Both the position numbers and the translations under genes were made by a program. The notes beneath the pieces were generated by a model. The model ran no database searches, was not told the origin of the DNA, and saw nothing but the letters and a program-made list of their open reading frames with translations. This document shows, one piece after another, positions 37,158 through 49,530 of a stretch of DNA of 64,000 nucleotides (positions within the stretch are counted from its first letter, which is position 1; each line of letters begins with the position of its first letter). The DNA is taken from contig JAMZAV010000167.1 of the NCBI GenBank assembly GCA_024449915.1, positions 1,364,001 through 1,428,000 of the forward strand, in the 5' to 3' direction. Source of the stretch: Sweltsa coloradensis (taxonomy: Eukaryota > Arthropoda > Insecta > Plecoptera > Chloroperlidae).

Positions 37158-38619
37158 TTAGTTATAACTAGTTATAACTAGACTATACTATACTATATAG
37201 TTATAACTATTTTTTTTACATAGGTACGCAAATTCAAGTTGCAATGCTATGGTTTATGTACATGTACGATTTATGCGTAAACACTATATCAATGATAACC
37301 ACATTATAATAGTACCATCTTTTAAAATGTTCGGGTCCTTAAACTCTGGAATGCTTGTTTTCAATAATATAATCAGAATCGAAATTTGTACGTTTTCAAT
37401 TGTATTTTTATGCATGAATTTTGCGTATACCTATTTTTAATTACATAGTGACATCATTTTAAATTATAAATTTTCATAAAATTTTATATCGATACACATT
37501 TTAATATTGGATTGGATATTGCTTAACGTCTTATATTCTTGCACTTTGGCTAGTTTAATATTAAACTAAAAAATATGACTACTGCTTCGCAAACACGTGG
37601 TTAAGATTCGTTATGCGAAGAGAGCTGATAGATGGTCAACTGTTTCAGAATAATGGAATAATGGAGGAAATCTCACTGTACATTTAATTAACAAAGTTGC
37701 CCCACTTCTCTAAATTTGACCATGGAATACACGGGTTCTTTAAGAATTGTGAAAGTATTTGAGAATAATCTTCACGAGACATTCATGTATTCTGCACGCT
37801 CGTAAGTACCCACACTAATTTGTACAGCTTTCTGGAGAAATTTTGAAATAATAAATGCGAATTCTAAAATGCACAAAACACTGAAATTTTTATACAGAAC
37901 CACATACAAAAAACAGAATTGCTCTATGTTATAAATGCTACTAAACACCATGCTTAAGCATGAAGTCGACGCATCTGGAGCACGCAACGGGAGCTTTGTC
38001 AACTAACGTCAACCATAACTATGTCATAACATTGGCAATGCACACGCAACATTGCGGCAGTGCCACAAAAACAAACTATTGACAATTGCAGTCTAAGTGC
38101 AATACTTTCGTCTGTACAACGGCGAATTTTCATTCTGGCAACTTCACAGCAAAACTCTAGATCTAAATTTACGAACTATACCTGATTTGTAAGGTTCTTG
38201 CTGATAGAAAGGACATCGCATAATTAAAAAAAACTAATTAATGTGTTGATGGTTAATGCCATCATTTTTAAATATTTATATTTTTTGCCGAAGAAAACAA
38301 CGAGGAAGTTGTGAATTGGTGAGAAAGCGTCGAGAAAGCCTTGGACAGAGCCAATTTTTTAAAATTACAAATCATAAAATATTGAATACGAATTTGACTT
38401 TAATATCAAATCCAAAGAGTTTTAGGCGAGTAGGTTCAGTTTTTTGACGAGACTGATATCCTGTTCGTCTTTGTGTTGATTGTTTGTGTTTGTGATTGTT
38501 TGTGTTTGTTTTTATAGAAATTTGTAATAACTGGTCAACGTTCGCTGTTATTGAATTTTTTAATATTATTATTTTAATTTGTATTAATTGACGTGCTTGT
38601 ATCATAATAACATATATTA
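37158..38619. other. unassigned sequence with a short AT palindromic repeat
   Basis: TTATAACTAG repeats about three times at 37160-37210, next to the family A end. A TTTGTGATTGTTTGTG repeat lies at about 38470-38512. No gene recognised. Confidence 0.5.
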
Positions 38620-39412
38620 TTGGATGAGCGTAGCGAGCGAAGCGAGTGAAGCGAAGACTTCAATTTCACTGACCCCCCAAAAAATTTAGCTCGGGTGTTT
38701 TTTTTTGTTTTTTTTTTGTTTTTTTTTTTTGTTTGTATTTTTGTCTGTTTGTTCGCTCTCTACCGGGAAAACGGCATATGCGATCTTGATGAAAATTTGA
38801 CAGGACCTTCGAAATCTCTGAACTTAGACTTGCTACGTTTTTGGGTACAATCGAAGAAATATTTCTCATGAATATCGTACTTTTACGATTTTTTTCGATT
38901 TTTAGTGTGATATTTTCGTGACATTTGGGTCGATTCTGACCAAACGGGTGGGGCTACAACGTTCATATTTCACATGGACATTAAGGTAATGGTGATGTAT
39001 TGCTTTTTAAAAGAAAAAGTTGAAAAAATTAGCCAAAATCTATAGAAATAAAGCTTTTATATAAGTTTTTTGATTTTTTGTGCGATATTTTCGTGCCATT
39101 TGGGCCAATTCTGACCAAACGGGTGGGGCTACAACGTTCATATTATACATGGACATTAAGGTTATGGTGATGTAGTACCTTTTGAAAGAAAAAGTTGAAA
39201 AAATAAGCCAGAATCTATAGAAATAAAGCTTTTAATATAAGTTTTTTAAGGTAAATAATACCAATTGACAAGAAACAATAGAAACTTGACAACAATCACT
39301 TCAATGCGTAGGCAACAAAACAAAGCACTTGCAAAAGTAAAGATATGCCACGCAAACTAAAAACTATAAAAAGCTCATCCTTCAACGCGGCGGGACTTTA
39401 GCGTTTTCCTAG
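38620..39412 (+). mobile_element. Helitron-like family A, full copy (body 2)
   Basis: Begins TTGGATGAGCGTAGCG after an A at 38619 and ends with GCTCATCC, TTCAACGCGG, the AACGC/GCGTT hairpin and TTTTCCTAG at 39412 before a T. It carries a T-rich tract (38700-38745), a CTGTTTGTTCGCTCTC tract and two tandem units 175 bp apart (marker TCGTG at 38916 and 39091) with ACGGGTGGGGCTACAACG. The body differs from copies at 16752, 36554 and 57964 although the ends are the same. No Rep/helicase coding. Confidence 0.8.
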
Positions 39413-39442
39413 TGTAAGGAAAGAAGCAAGAAATAAATAAAT

Positions 39443-40240
39443 ACACTCAAAAAACTGTATAGTTGGAACAACCAAAATAATATGGGTTGAAGCATTTGGT
39501 TAACTTATAAGTGTTGGATTAACTTTATTTTAGTTGGTGATCACAAAATAGCTGATAAAAGAGATGTTGGGATAACTATATTCTTTAGTTTAAAAATGTA
39601 TGGTTGGAACAACCAAAATAATTGTTAAATTAACTCTCTTTTAGTTCGGTGACCACAAAACAGGGATCAATACTGTCAAATTGCATTCTTTACCCAGCGC
39701 TCCTCGTAGCGTAGTGGATATGGTCATGGCTTACTAATGATGTGTTCTCTCTGTCCCAGGTTCGAGGCTCGGTCGGCGCAGGATTTTAACAACTCGCTTC
39801 CTAATGTACATTGCTATTCCAGATGCTGGCTAATGAATGGTACAAGTCATTCGTGCAGGAACCATATCCTTCGTAATTAGTTTAATTAAAATCGTATTAA
39901 AATCGGTGTGGTGGGGGGAGATGAGGAGGCCATTTCCGACAACCATTTTTTTGGTTATATCAACCTACTTTTGGGTTAAAAGTTAGAAAGTATAAAATTT
40001 GTAACCAAGTTTTAAAGTCAAAACAACTACAGTAAATTGTTATTCCAACCAAATAATAGTTATGCATGCTAAAATAATATGTTTACACGAACAACTTGTT
40101 TTAGTTGATTCAATTAAACAACAATAACTAAATTATTTAGTTAACATAACACATTATTATGCTGGCTAATTTTCCACTAAATTATTTGGTTCAGATAACT
40201 AAAAAATGTGTTCCGCCAACCAAACAGTTTTTTGAGTGTA
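39443..40240. mobile_element. fold-back element, CACTCAAAAAACTG termini
   Basis: Termini TACACTCAAAAAACTG and CAGTTTTTTGAGTGTA are perfect inverted repeats. If the outer TA is the target duplication, the element is CACTC...GAGTG with TA on both sides, as in Tc1/mariner-like elements. This is suggestive only. Both arms repeat GGAACAACCAAAATAAT-type units and their complements. The centre (39693-39900) holds a tRNA-derived SINE. No transposase. Confidence 0.75.
39693..39790 (+). repeat. tRNA-derived SINE head inside the fold-back element
   Basis: A box TAGCGTAGTGG (39707-39717) fits the consensus closely. B box GGTTCGAGGCT (39759-39769) deviates at two positions. Spacing is 52 bp. Acceptor-like GCGC/GCGC at the ends pairs only partly. 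The SINE body probably continues to about 39900 with no clear tail. Confidence 0.55.
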
Positions 40241-43200
40241 AAACGTAATACAAGTTGATCCAATGCCCGCTGCTTGCGAAGTTCACTAGCACAATGAAGA
40301 AATACATATCTTGATCCACAAAACTATAAATCCAGTACGTATTCATTTTATCGGATAACAGAAACGACGAATTACCTTAAAATTACTTTGAAAACTATTA
40401 TACCATAATGTAAGATTGAAAACAATTAAGCAACATAAACATCCTGTGTTAAATTTACATAACGAGTTAGTTTGAATCTAGTTTTATGCGAAGAGATATG
40501 TATCTAAATTCACACCTTACTCTGCATAAAAATACGTGATCAGAAACAAACTATGCTACTCCATAATTTGGATTTAACAGAAGTGCACACCCAACAGAAC
40601 GTAATACGAAGGAGAAAAATTGTTAATCATAAGAAAAAAGGTGTTAATACTTAATAAAATGCAATAGTTATTATTACGACGCCTACTGAATATAAGGTTG
40701 AATCAATCAAGTCTAACTGTGACCACACTTTCATAATCTTTCATCACATCCATCTATATCTTGAATAATATGAAATCAATCCGCGGCCTGCGGTCGCTTC
40801 GGTACAGCGAGCGAAAGTTACGGACCGATCCGACCATCACACACTAGTAATAATAATAATGCAGATTTCTTGTCTGTCCGCAATGGCCTTGCCAAAGTCT
40901 CTGGCCGAGACACATCAACACCAACTTATTTTACTGTCTCTTTCGCTAATAACAGACTTGAGCACGGTGAGGAGACGCGACCTTGCCGTGTGTGGAATGG
41001 CGATACCGTTACTAAAATGACCACACCCGAATGCATTCACGAACGTGACCATCGGTTGTTATTAATTTTATTTTTTAATTTTATTTTACAGAAGATTCTT
41101 CAGTGTTTTTTAGTAAGTAATTTGCACCAGGGTTTAACATAGGTTGGTGTGCCTATTATCTTTTATGTTGAGACTATAAACGTTTTGTTTTGAATAATCA
41201 CTCTGATATTGGGCGGAAATATTTTTTCAACTAATACATGTTTTAAATTTAAAATATAATTGTTTTTACACGATTGGATGAGAAACAAACTATTTAGAAT
41301 ATTAAATGTTCATTTAAAAATTAATATATCGCCAAATCCAACCATATTCTCATTATTCTGGTGCACTTCTTGTCTTAAAATTTACATCCTAAAAACTTTA
41401 ATTTGGTAGGGTTACGAACAAGTATTATTTTATTTGTACCTAGTATAAATCTGTACTTGTCGGAAACCGCATGTAATCCCTAAGCATTTGAAATGAAAAT
41501 GCATAATATTACAAACCTTATGGAGGAAAATAAACGTTGTCAACCAATTTCTGAAAAATCTAAACTATTACGAGATAAAATTGATTTGGTGTTTTGGTGC
41601 AATGTGAACATGACAATTTGAAGATTAGACATATTATTATTATTGTTCTTTATTTTATTTTATTTGAGTGATTATTAACTTTTTAACATTACTAATTAGT
41701 TACATTAATATTATGAAATAGCCGGCAAAGAAAGGACAAAACGTCATCATCGTGTCATTCCTTTTATCACATATACAATTTCAGCAAACCAATGTCCTTC
41801 AGCACATTTGATCATTTATCATGTTCATAAAACAAATCATTTTCGAAATATAGACTTGATATACACTATACATTTATTAACATTTCGTGGCAAATTACAG
41901 GGAACTTGCAAGTTTTTCTTGGACATGGAATTATGGTAGATATACGAAGGAATAAGTATCACAATTATCACCTAAGAGTGTTTTTAACTTGTAATTGGAC
42001 CGCTTGTCCGAGTCATCTATACCAAGGGCCTCTGGTTCCTGTCCTTATAAGGATCTCTTGTAATTGCATCGACTGGCATACCATCAATGCATTATACACA
42101 AAAACCTATTATTACGTATGAACTTTATAAGAAGAGAGCTATCACTAGAAATTCACCCAAGCAGTCGATCTTCAAACGTGCAATGGTTTCCGTATTTGGG
42201 CGGTGATGCGCCTTGCATGTGCGTCACGTGATAATCACGCGTGCAGTCACGTCAACCTTCGTCTTTATTGTGTCTGCAGAAAAGTGAAAATTAATTGGTT
42301 TGGTACAGATTTGAGTTTTTTTAGTGTGTGACCTGGTTATATGACTGTCTGCAGGGCGTCCACACTATTTGAATGTGCATCAGGTCTCTCCGTTTTCGTG
42401 ACGTTCTCGATGAAATTACCATGAGGAGTTGCTGTAATTTTCTCCAGACATCCCAAAGTTTTTTATACGTGGAGACAGCTGAACTAAACTTCAAATGCCA
42501 TTGTTGAGTATAACTAAATTTATTAATAAATAATTCGTTCAAGAATTTTTAAGTCGGAATATTAAATCAGATTATATTATATAGTTGACATATTACACTT
42601 CAACAACTTTGGGATTTGCAATCTGCGTGCAATCAAAGTGTCAGTGTGTGTTGTTCGAGTGACCAAAAAACTTTGATTGCAACTCTTCAGTATTTTCGTT
42701 GCGATTATTTTACTTGTATTCACTATACAATTGATTAAGAAATTACAACGATAAATATTCAATGTAACGTTGAAAAACTTCTTCTTTTAAACAATAAGGA
42801 GCATATACCGGCACGAAAGAGCAGCCTATAGTCAACCTGTCCAGACAAAGATTATTCCTCAACATATGATCACAAAACATACTTATTCATTCCTATATGA
42901 CAATTATCCACACTTTTCTAGAACCAAGATTCACCATTTTCGACTAATGTTTTTGCAACAGCCTACCCTCAGGCACTCTTACCACGTACTATTACTTTTA
43001 GCTTTATTACAAAAATAATTGTTTCATTGAGATTTTGTATAATAAAATTGGATGCCAAAGGCCCATACTATTCTCTCTTTCTCTCAATGGTGGCCTTATA
43101 CTTTGTTTGCGACCTTTATAGAAAATAAATACAATTACGATTGACTTTTATTATTATAGAAATGACATTGCAATAATTGTACATAGAACCATCCGCTCTC

Positions 43201-44600
43201 GGCCCTATCTACATAGCAGTAGCACACCAGAATTCAATTTAATTTGTTTGTATTATGTTGTTGTTGTTTTATTTCAGTATATTTACCAGATTGGACCCTA
43301 AAGCATCAGCAATGATATTTGGTATATTTTTAATATGCAACTCCTTATCATGAAACATGATTAATCGCGTTCATTGTAAAAGTGGTTGTAGTATTCAACT
43401 TACTCTTTGTAAGTCTGAAATTCAGCACATTTCGTTGAAACTATGACTAGTTGTTGAATATGAGTATCAGCCATAAACAAAAAAAAACATGGTAAATTAA
43501 ATATCAGAATGGTAAATATGCGCATTATATCTGATATTTAAAATATAATAATTATAGCTACATAGTTTTTGCCTTATTATATCTAACAATACCTTGTATT
43601 TATGAAAACATATTTTATCAACACATTTTCCAGGTTGTATAGGAGCAAGAATCAGCAAAACGATTGATGAGTACTTTTATTCTCAATTCAACTTTGTGAT
43701 ATAATATTTCAAATGATTCTATACAAATTAGTATTAGAATCAATACTAAAACTTCTTACTGTATGTCTGAAACCAATACGTGCAGAGTATCACGTAAACT
43801 GAGGTTGCAATGTTGCCACACTTTACGTCGATTGTGCAGACATAAGAAGCATTCTTCTGTAATAATGGGCATTACAGCGAAATCCACTACATGATGTCAA
43901 TATCTTGCAAATCCCTAATGACGTCAGAGCAGCAAGGCCGCCTCCGTTCGTTTGTTTTCCAACGTGAGCTGAACATTATGTGTCTAAATGATGTTTCGCC
44001 ATACACCGATTTCTTCTGATTCGCCAATGATTGGACCAAATCAACCGGATACTCCGCTCTTTCGCAACATTTGCTTGCGTCATTCATCATCCTTAAAGAA
44101 TCCAAAAGTATGTCATATAGTTTGCTTTGTTTCGATTGATTTGGTTTTTAGTTTGTGTATTTTTCTATTCAATGCGATTGTAAAATTGTGAAATAAGGGT
44201 TGCGAAGTTTCAGTCATATTAAGGCAACTTCCACCAAGCTTTTCAAGTAAATTTGTTTCGTATTTCACACATAAGCGAAATTAAGGGGATGTCCGATGTT
44301 GAATGGATGAGGAAACCAGAGCGGGGGGGGGGGGATGATCCCTTTATACATGTAACAGCTAAAAACCAAGGTTTAAGGAATTACTTTTATTTGCGTGCAC
44401 GTAACATTGATTTTGGCCCTTAAGGACAGACTGATGAGCAATAATTAATTAAATTCAAAACTAGAGCATACAACTTTATATTATTAAAAATAATAATATT
44501 TATTTTTGTTTGTTTTTATAACTTGAAATCTTGACAACGACAGCTAAACATATATAAAACTTGATCAAAACATCGTTTAATGAATTTATCTTGGCCTATA
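40241..44600. other. unassigned AT-rich sequence, 4.4 kb
   Basis: No gene found. A GC-richer patch at 40780-41050 has a 90-codon plus frame without recognisable domains. A G12 run lies at 44323-44334. AAT-rich low-complexity segments occur near 40845-40860 and 41635-41660. Confidence 0.4.
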
Positions 44601-46785
44601 GCTAGGCGGATAAGGCTAACAATTAGGGGTTTTGTGGTAGAGGTCTGAATTTTGGACTGTATACTCAGAACAATACTCTAAGAAAATTGCCTCGAGGTGC
44701 CATGACAAAATTCGTCCGGTTAAGGGGGTGGAAGGGGTTGAAATAATGGCATTTAAAAAAAATTCGAAAATTCAAATATCAAACTAAATTTAATCCTAAT
44801 ATTACAAAATTAAAACATATTGTAGATAAAAGTCCAAAATTTAATAAAAAAAAATACATATTACCATATATGTATATCTAAGCAGATTTTACACCCTTTG
44901 ACTTTTATTAACACATTTTCGCACTGTGCTGGGAGGATTGGCCTACCAGACGTGGGTTTTGTGATAGGGCCGTGAATTTTCCCTAAAATACTCAGAAGAA
45001 TGTTCTCTAAAAAATGGCTCGAGGTGCCCTCAAAAATGTTGCTTGCTTATAGGAGAAAGAGGGGGTGTACTAAAAGGGGTTGATAAAACTAAAATAAATA
45101 AATCTGTATTCAAATATAATATTAAGAACGCCAAATTAACATTTATTGTAGATAAAGATCTTAAGTTTAATTTAAAAAATTAAAATTTCACCATATATGT
45201 AAATCTGATCAGATTATGCGCCCTGACCACTTTTCATAAATTTACTCAATATTAACGAAAGTGTATCGTGTGACCACTTGTTTTGTCCCAAATTATTCCA
45301 ATATTACGAATTAGGACGAAATGAACATTTTGCAATGCCTTGGGTACATTTTCACACAATGGACTTTGACCCATTTTCACACATTTACTCAAGATTAACG
45401 AAAGTGTATAGTGTGACCACTCGTTTTGTCCAAAATTATGCCAATAATACGAATTAGGACGATTTTTTTAACACCTTGGGCACATTTTTTTGGGGCTACA
45501 ATCACATTTTCAAATACAAATGTTTACAACATTTAAGTTTTATTTAATTAAATCGTACAACGCGCACAAGGTAACATACTCGTAAATAATTTGTCAAATT
45601 TAGGGCTGCTCTATAATAGCCTGGCAATAGCTTTCCGTTATCGTTACAGTTAACAGGCAATGTTAAATCATAACCAATATTCCTGTTACCATTGCAGGGC
45701 CTCGTTCCCGGGCTATTGTGAATATTCCTTGTGTAAATAACTCAATAAAAATCTAAATGAAAATTAAATTCGGAAAGTGTTATGGAACAAATCTACGACT
45801 TCCCGTGCACTAACAAAATAAATATACTGTACCTATTTGTATAACACCAAATAACTGTGCTTTTAAAGAAGATATTTTGATGTAAAGATGTACCCAAGGT
45901 GTTTAAAAACTTATTTTCGTACTAATTCGTATTATTGGCATAATTTGGGGCAAAACGAGTGGTCACACTATACACTTTCGTTAATCTTGAGTAAATGTGT
46001 GAAAATGGGTCAAAGTCCATTGTGTGAAAATGTACCCAAGGCATTGCAAAATGTTCTTTTCGTCCTAATTCGTAATATAGGAATAATTTGGGACAAAACA
46101 AGTGGTCACACGATACACTTTCGTTAATATTGAGTAAATTTATGAAAAGTGGTCAGGGCGCATAATCTGATCAGATTTACATATATGGTGAAATTTTATT
46201 TTTTTAAATTAAACTTAAGATCTTTATCTACAATAAATGTTAATTTGGCGTTCTTAATATTATATTTGAATACAGATTTATTTATTTTAGTTTTATCAAC
46301 CCCTTTTAGTACACCCCCTCTTTCTCCTATAAGCAAGCAACTTTTTTGAGGGCACCTCGAGCCATTTTTTAGAGAACATTCTTCTGAGTATTTTAGGGAA
46401 AATTCACGGCCCTATCACAAAACCCACGTCTGGTAGGCCAATCCTCCCAGCACAGTGCGAAAATGTGTTAATAAAAGTCAAAGGGTGTAAAATCTGCTTA
46501 GATATACATATATGGTAATATGTATTTTTTTTATTAAATTTTGGACTTTTATCTACAATATGTATTAATTTTGTAATATTAGGATTAAATTTAGTTTGAT
46601 ATTTGAATTTTCGAATTTTTTAAAAATGCCATTATTTCAACCCCTTCCACCCCCTTAACCGGACGAATTTTGTCATGGCACCTCGAGGCAATTTTCTTAG
46701 AATATTGTTCTGAGTATACAGTCCAAAATTCAGACCTCTACCACAAAACCCCTAATTGTTCTTGTATTGCCCTCTTATCCGCTTG
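44601..46785. repeat. large palindrome, about 2.2 kb
   Basis: The left arm is about 44601-45490, the right arm about 45885-46785 and the spacer about 394 bp. Arms are nearly identical reverse complements (CTCGAGGTGCCATGACAAAA at 44692 is mirrored near 46665-46686). Each arm holds two internal duplications: a module marked by TTGCCTCGAGGTGCC / TGGCTCGAGGTGCC about 320 bp apart, and a module marked by ATTAACGAAAGTGTAT about 140 bp apart. Open frames at 45888-46127 and 46149-46349 lie wholly in the right arm and are repeat by-products. Ends are ragged, so no target duplication can be called. Confidence 0.9.
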
Positions 46786-49373
46786 ACTACTAGTAGTCAC
46801 AATATGTAGTGTGTGATGAGTGAGTGACATCTCTATAGCCCTCCTTCGTAAATCAGTTTAAATACCTAAATAGAATAGATTATAAAACAATCAAAACACG
46901 TATGTATTCTAGATGTTTATGGGTGGTATTAAGAAGGCCTACTTTAAATCTTGGAAGCATTTTTTAAACATCATCCCTCGTTTTTCGGACAAACACAAAT
47001 TCCTTGTCCATATTCCCAAGCTTTTTTAATTTCCAAGGCCCATGGTAACGCCGCCAGAGGCCGCCAGTAGTTCTTCCGTTCAGAACCAGAACCACTGACA
47101 ACATTACACTCACATTGTTCACCTGGGGGGGGGGCATACGCGTAGCGCTCTTAAAGTTCACACAAGATTACTATAATGTATGCTCATTGTAACAAATAGA
47201 CAGACAATCTTGACATTGGCTTTGGGCAGATCGTTATTTTGTGAAGATCCTTGACATTACCTATTTATAGTGCTATGTTGGCTTACACAAAACACACACT
47301 CAAGTTTCAACACCCACGCACATATGCGCACACGCACACATTCTTTCCGAATTAACATTCTAGTGCATGAAACACAAATTAATTAAGAGAAAGAAACAAT
47401 TGAAGGGCACTGGTAATGATTTGATCGGATTAGTTAAACCTGTAGGAGAGAGAGTGGAGCGTGGTACATAAGATTCAAGGGAAAACATTATCCACAATCA
47501 GGGCCAGGCAAAGAAATGTATTAAAAAATGTATACTCTACTAATTTGGACCGCATATATACATGTGCATTTAACAAATACCCCCAAACCAATACAGGAAT
47601 ACCGGCATCAGAATTAAAAACCTTTTTGCATAGTTGTCCTATAAAATCAGTCTGCAAAATAATATAATGCCAAAATTACACGTTTTAAAATCTTTCAAAA
47701 GTTGCGATTACAAACAACAATCTGTCAAGACATTTTACATTCTCCAGATAAAGAAAATCATTTATTTTTACAGCGTGGACATACTAAACACAAATTTATT
47801 AAATTATGAGTTTTAAAAACTAGTGAATTTATCTGTCATAAAAGCTTGGTGTTATGTATGTTTTCTTATTTTAAATTCCACATATAAAAGTAATATTAAC
47901 CTTGCCATCATCAATCTTGTGTGACGCCATGGATTACCAGGTTCTCAAGAAAAAATATATCCCGGTAACATCAACACACGGTTTCTTTCTATGATATGAA
48001 CATTGATATAATGTTTGAGAACACATGCAATTATAATTTATTACTATTAATGCGATTGAAGATTAATGAGATAAGAACAAGTAGATGAGAAGAAGAAGCT
48101 TTTCTAACGGTTAATTAATTATCTCTATCATGATTCTTGGTTCTTGACTCTTCGTTCTTGGTTACTGCTCGCAGATATGTGAGAGACCTACCGACAACGC
48201 CAAACATATGAGAAGGAATTGATATGCGATTCTCGCCAGAGATTGTAGCCAGGGGCCACGTTAAACCTCACTAAATCGCATTTAATACTGAATACTGTCA
48301 AAGCCGTTCGATAAATCAACACACCAAGATGTAATCCCACACATAGAAATTGATTGTGATGTAGCAAAACGTCATATTATTTTGACAGCCGTCAGGGACA
48401 CGCCTCCAATTTTGACGACAATTATACTGATGATAATTGAATTAGGCATTCAAGTCAACACATTTGTACATGTGCAAGGGCGATCATTTAAAAGTCACAT
48501 CACAGACGTGTTATCGTGTGTGCATCCGTACGTGGCCTGCTCGCGGTTTAATTGGGTGTAACATCGTTAGTAGGATTGCTGGCTGGGGCAGAGCCCACTA
48601 GGCCCCCCTCGGCCCCCCTCGGGCCCTCCCGCCGAATAGAAGCAATGCATATAACGAAAACCAGTAGATATTGGGAGAGATTTGAGCTCCCTCACGGCCG
48701 AATAAGTCAATTATTAACACAGTAAAAAGCGTTCACAACACGCAATAGACTAATAAATTAAACCTCAGTTGGTCTGGGTTGGCGATACTATGACACTCAA
48801 TTACAATGACCACTAGATGTGAAAAGATATTAATTTCTTTAGTCATGAGGAATTAAATTTACCGCCTCTCATAACTTAATATAGCAACTAGATTCCGATG
48901 ATATCTCACTTATCGACTAAGTTAGTTTAGGCTTTTATTGAGGAGATTTATTAAGTGGTGCAAGGAAGTAGATTGTAAAAAAGATCTCAGTATGTTCCAC
49001 CTCTTTCTTCTGGCTATCACAATGAATTATTTTTTCTAGTCCAAAACTATAAACATTAATCATTGTTACCAATTTTGTTGTCATAATTGGATTTAAAATG
49101 TCAAGGAAGTTTGATCGTGAGGCTAATTAAATTAGCGTGCAAGACATATTCACAACTCCAACAGCTCTTTATCGTACTCGGTTTCATTAAAAGAGTGTAA
49201 TATCTAAAAAGGTTCATTTAAAATTATACCCAGGTGCATCTTTTAACTTTTTTTTCCATATTTATATTTGATTAATTTATAAAATTAATTTCAGATCACA
49301 TTTTTAATAATATACTATAATTGAATATTGAATGTTTTTAACGATATAGTAGTGCATACAATACAGGCGATAC
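46786..49373. other. unassigned sequence
   Basis: No gene recognised. There is a GGCCCCCCTC direct repeat at about 48600-48625 and an AC-rich stretch near 47288-47342. Confidence 0.4.
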
Positions 49374-49530
49374 TCTTAATTGCGCAGCCCGCTGGTTCGA
49401 TCTAAGACACCAGCATTCTGACTGAAGTTTCTCCAAGGTTTTCCTCAGTCATAGACGAATGCTATAGGATTGATCCGTCCTACCAACAGTCTTTGGTCAT
49501 TCCTTTACAACTATCAAAACACCCCATTTA
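49374..49530 (+). mobile_element. diverged tRNA-derived SINE
   Basis: GCTGGTTCGATCT is a B-box remnant, followed by CTGACTGAAGTTTCTCCAAG and GTTTTCCTCAGTCATAG, in the same order as the SINE at 21200-21464. The head upstream of the B box is eroded. Confidence 0.65.

Noticed and set aside
45888..46349. Two plus-strand frames with repeated peptide segments
   Set aside because: Repetition in the peptides comes from the module duplication within the palindrome arm and is mirrored in the other arm.
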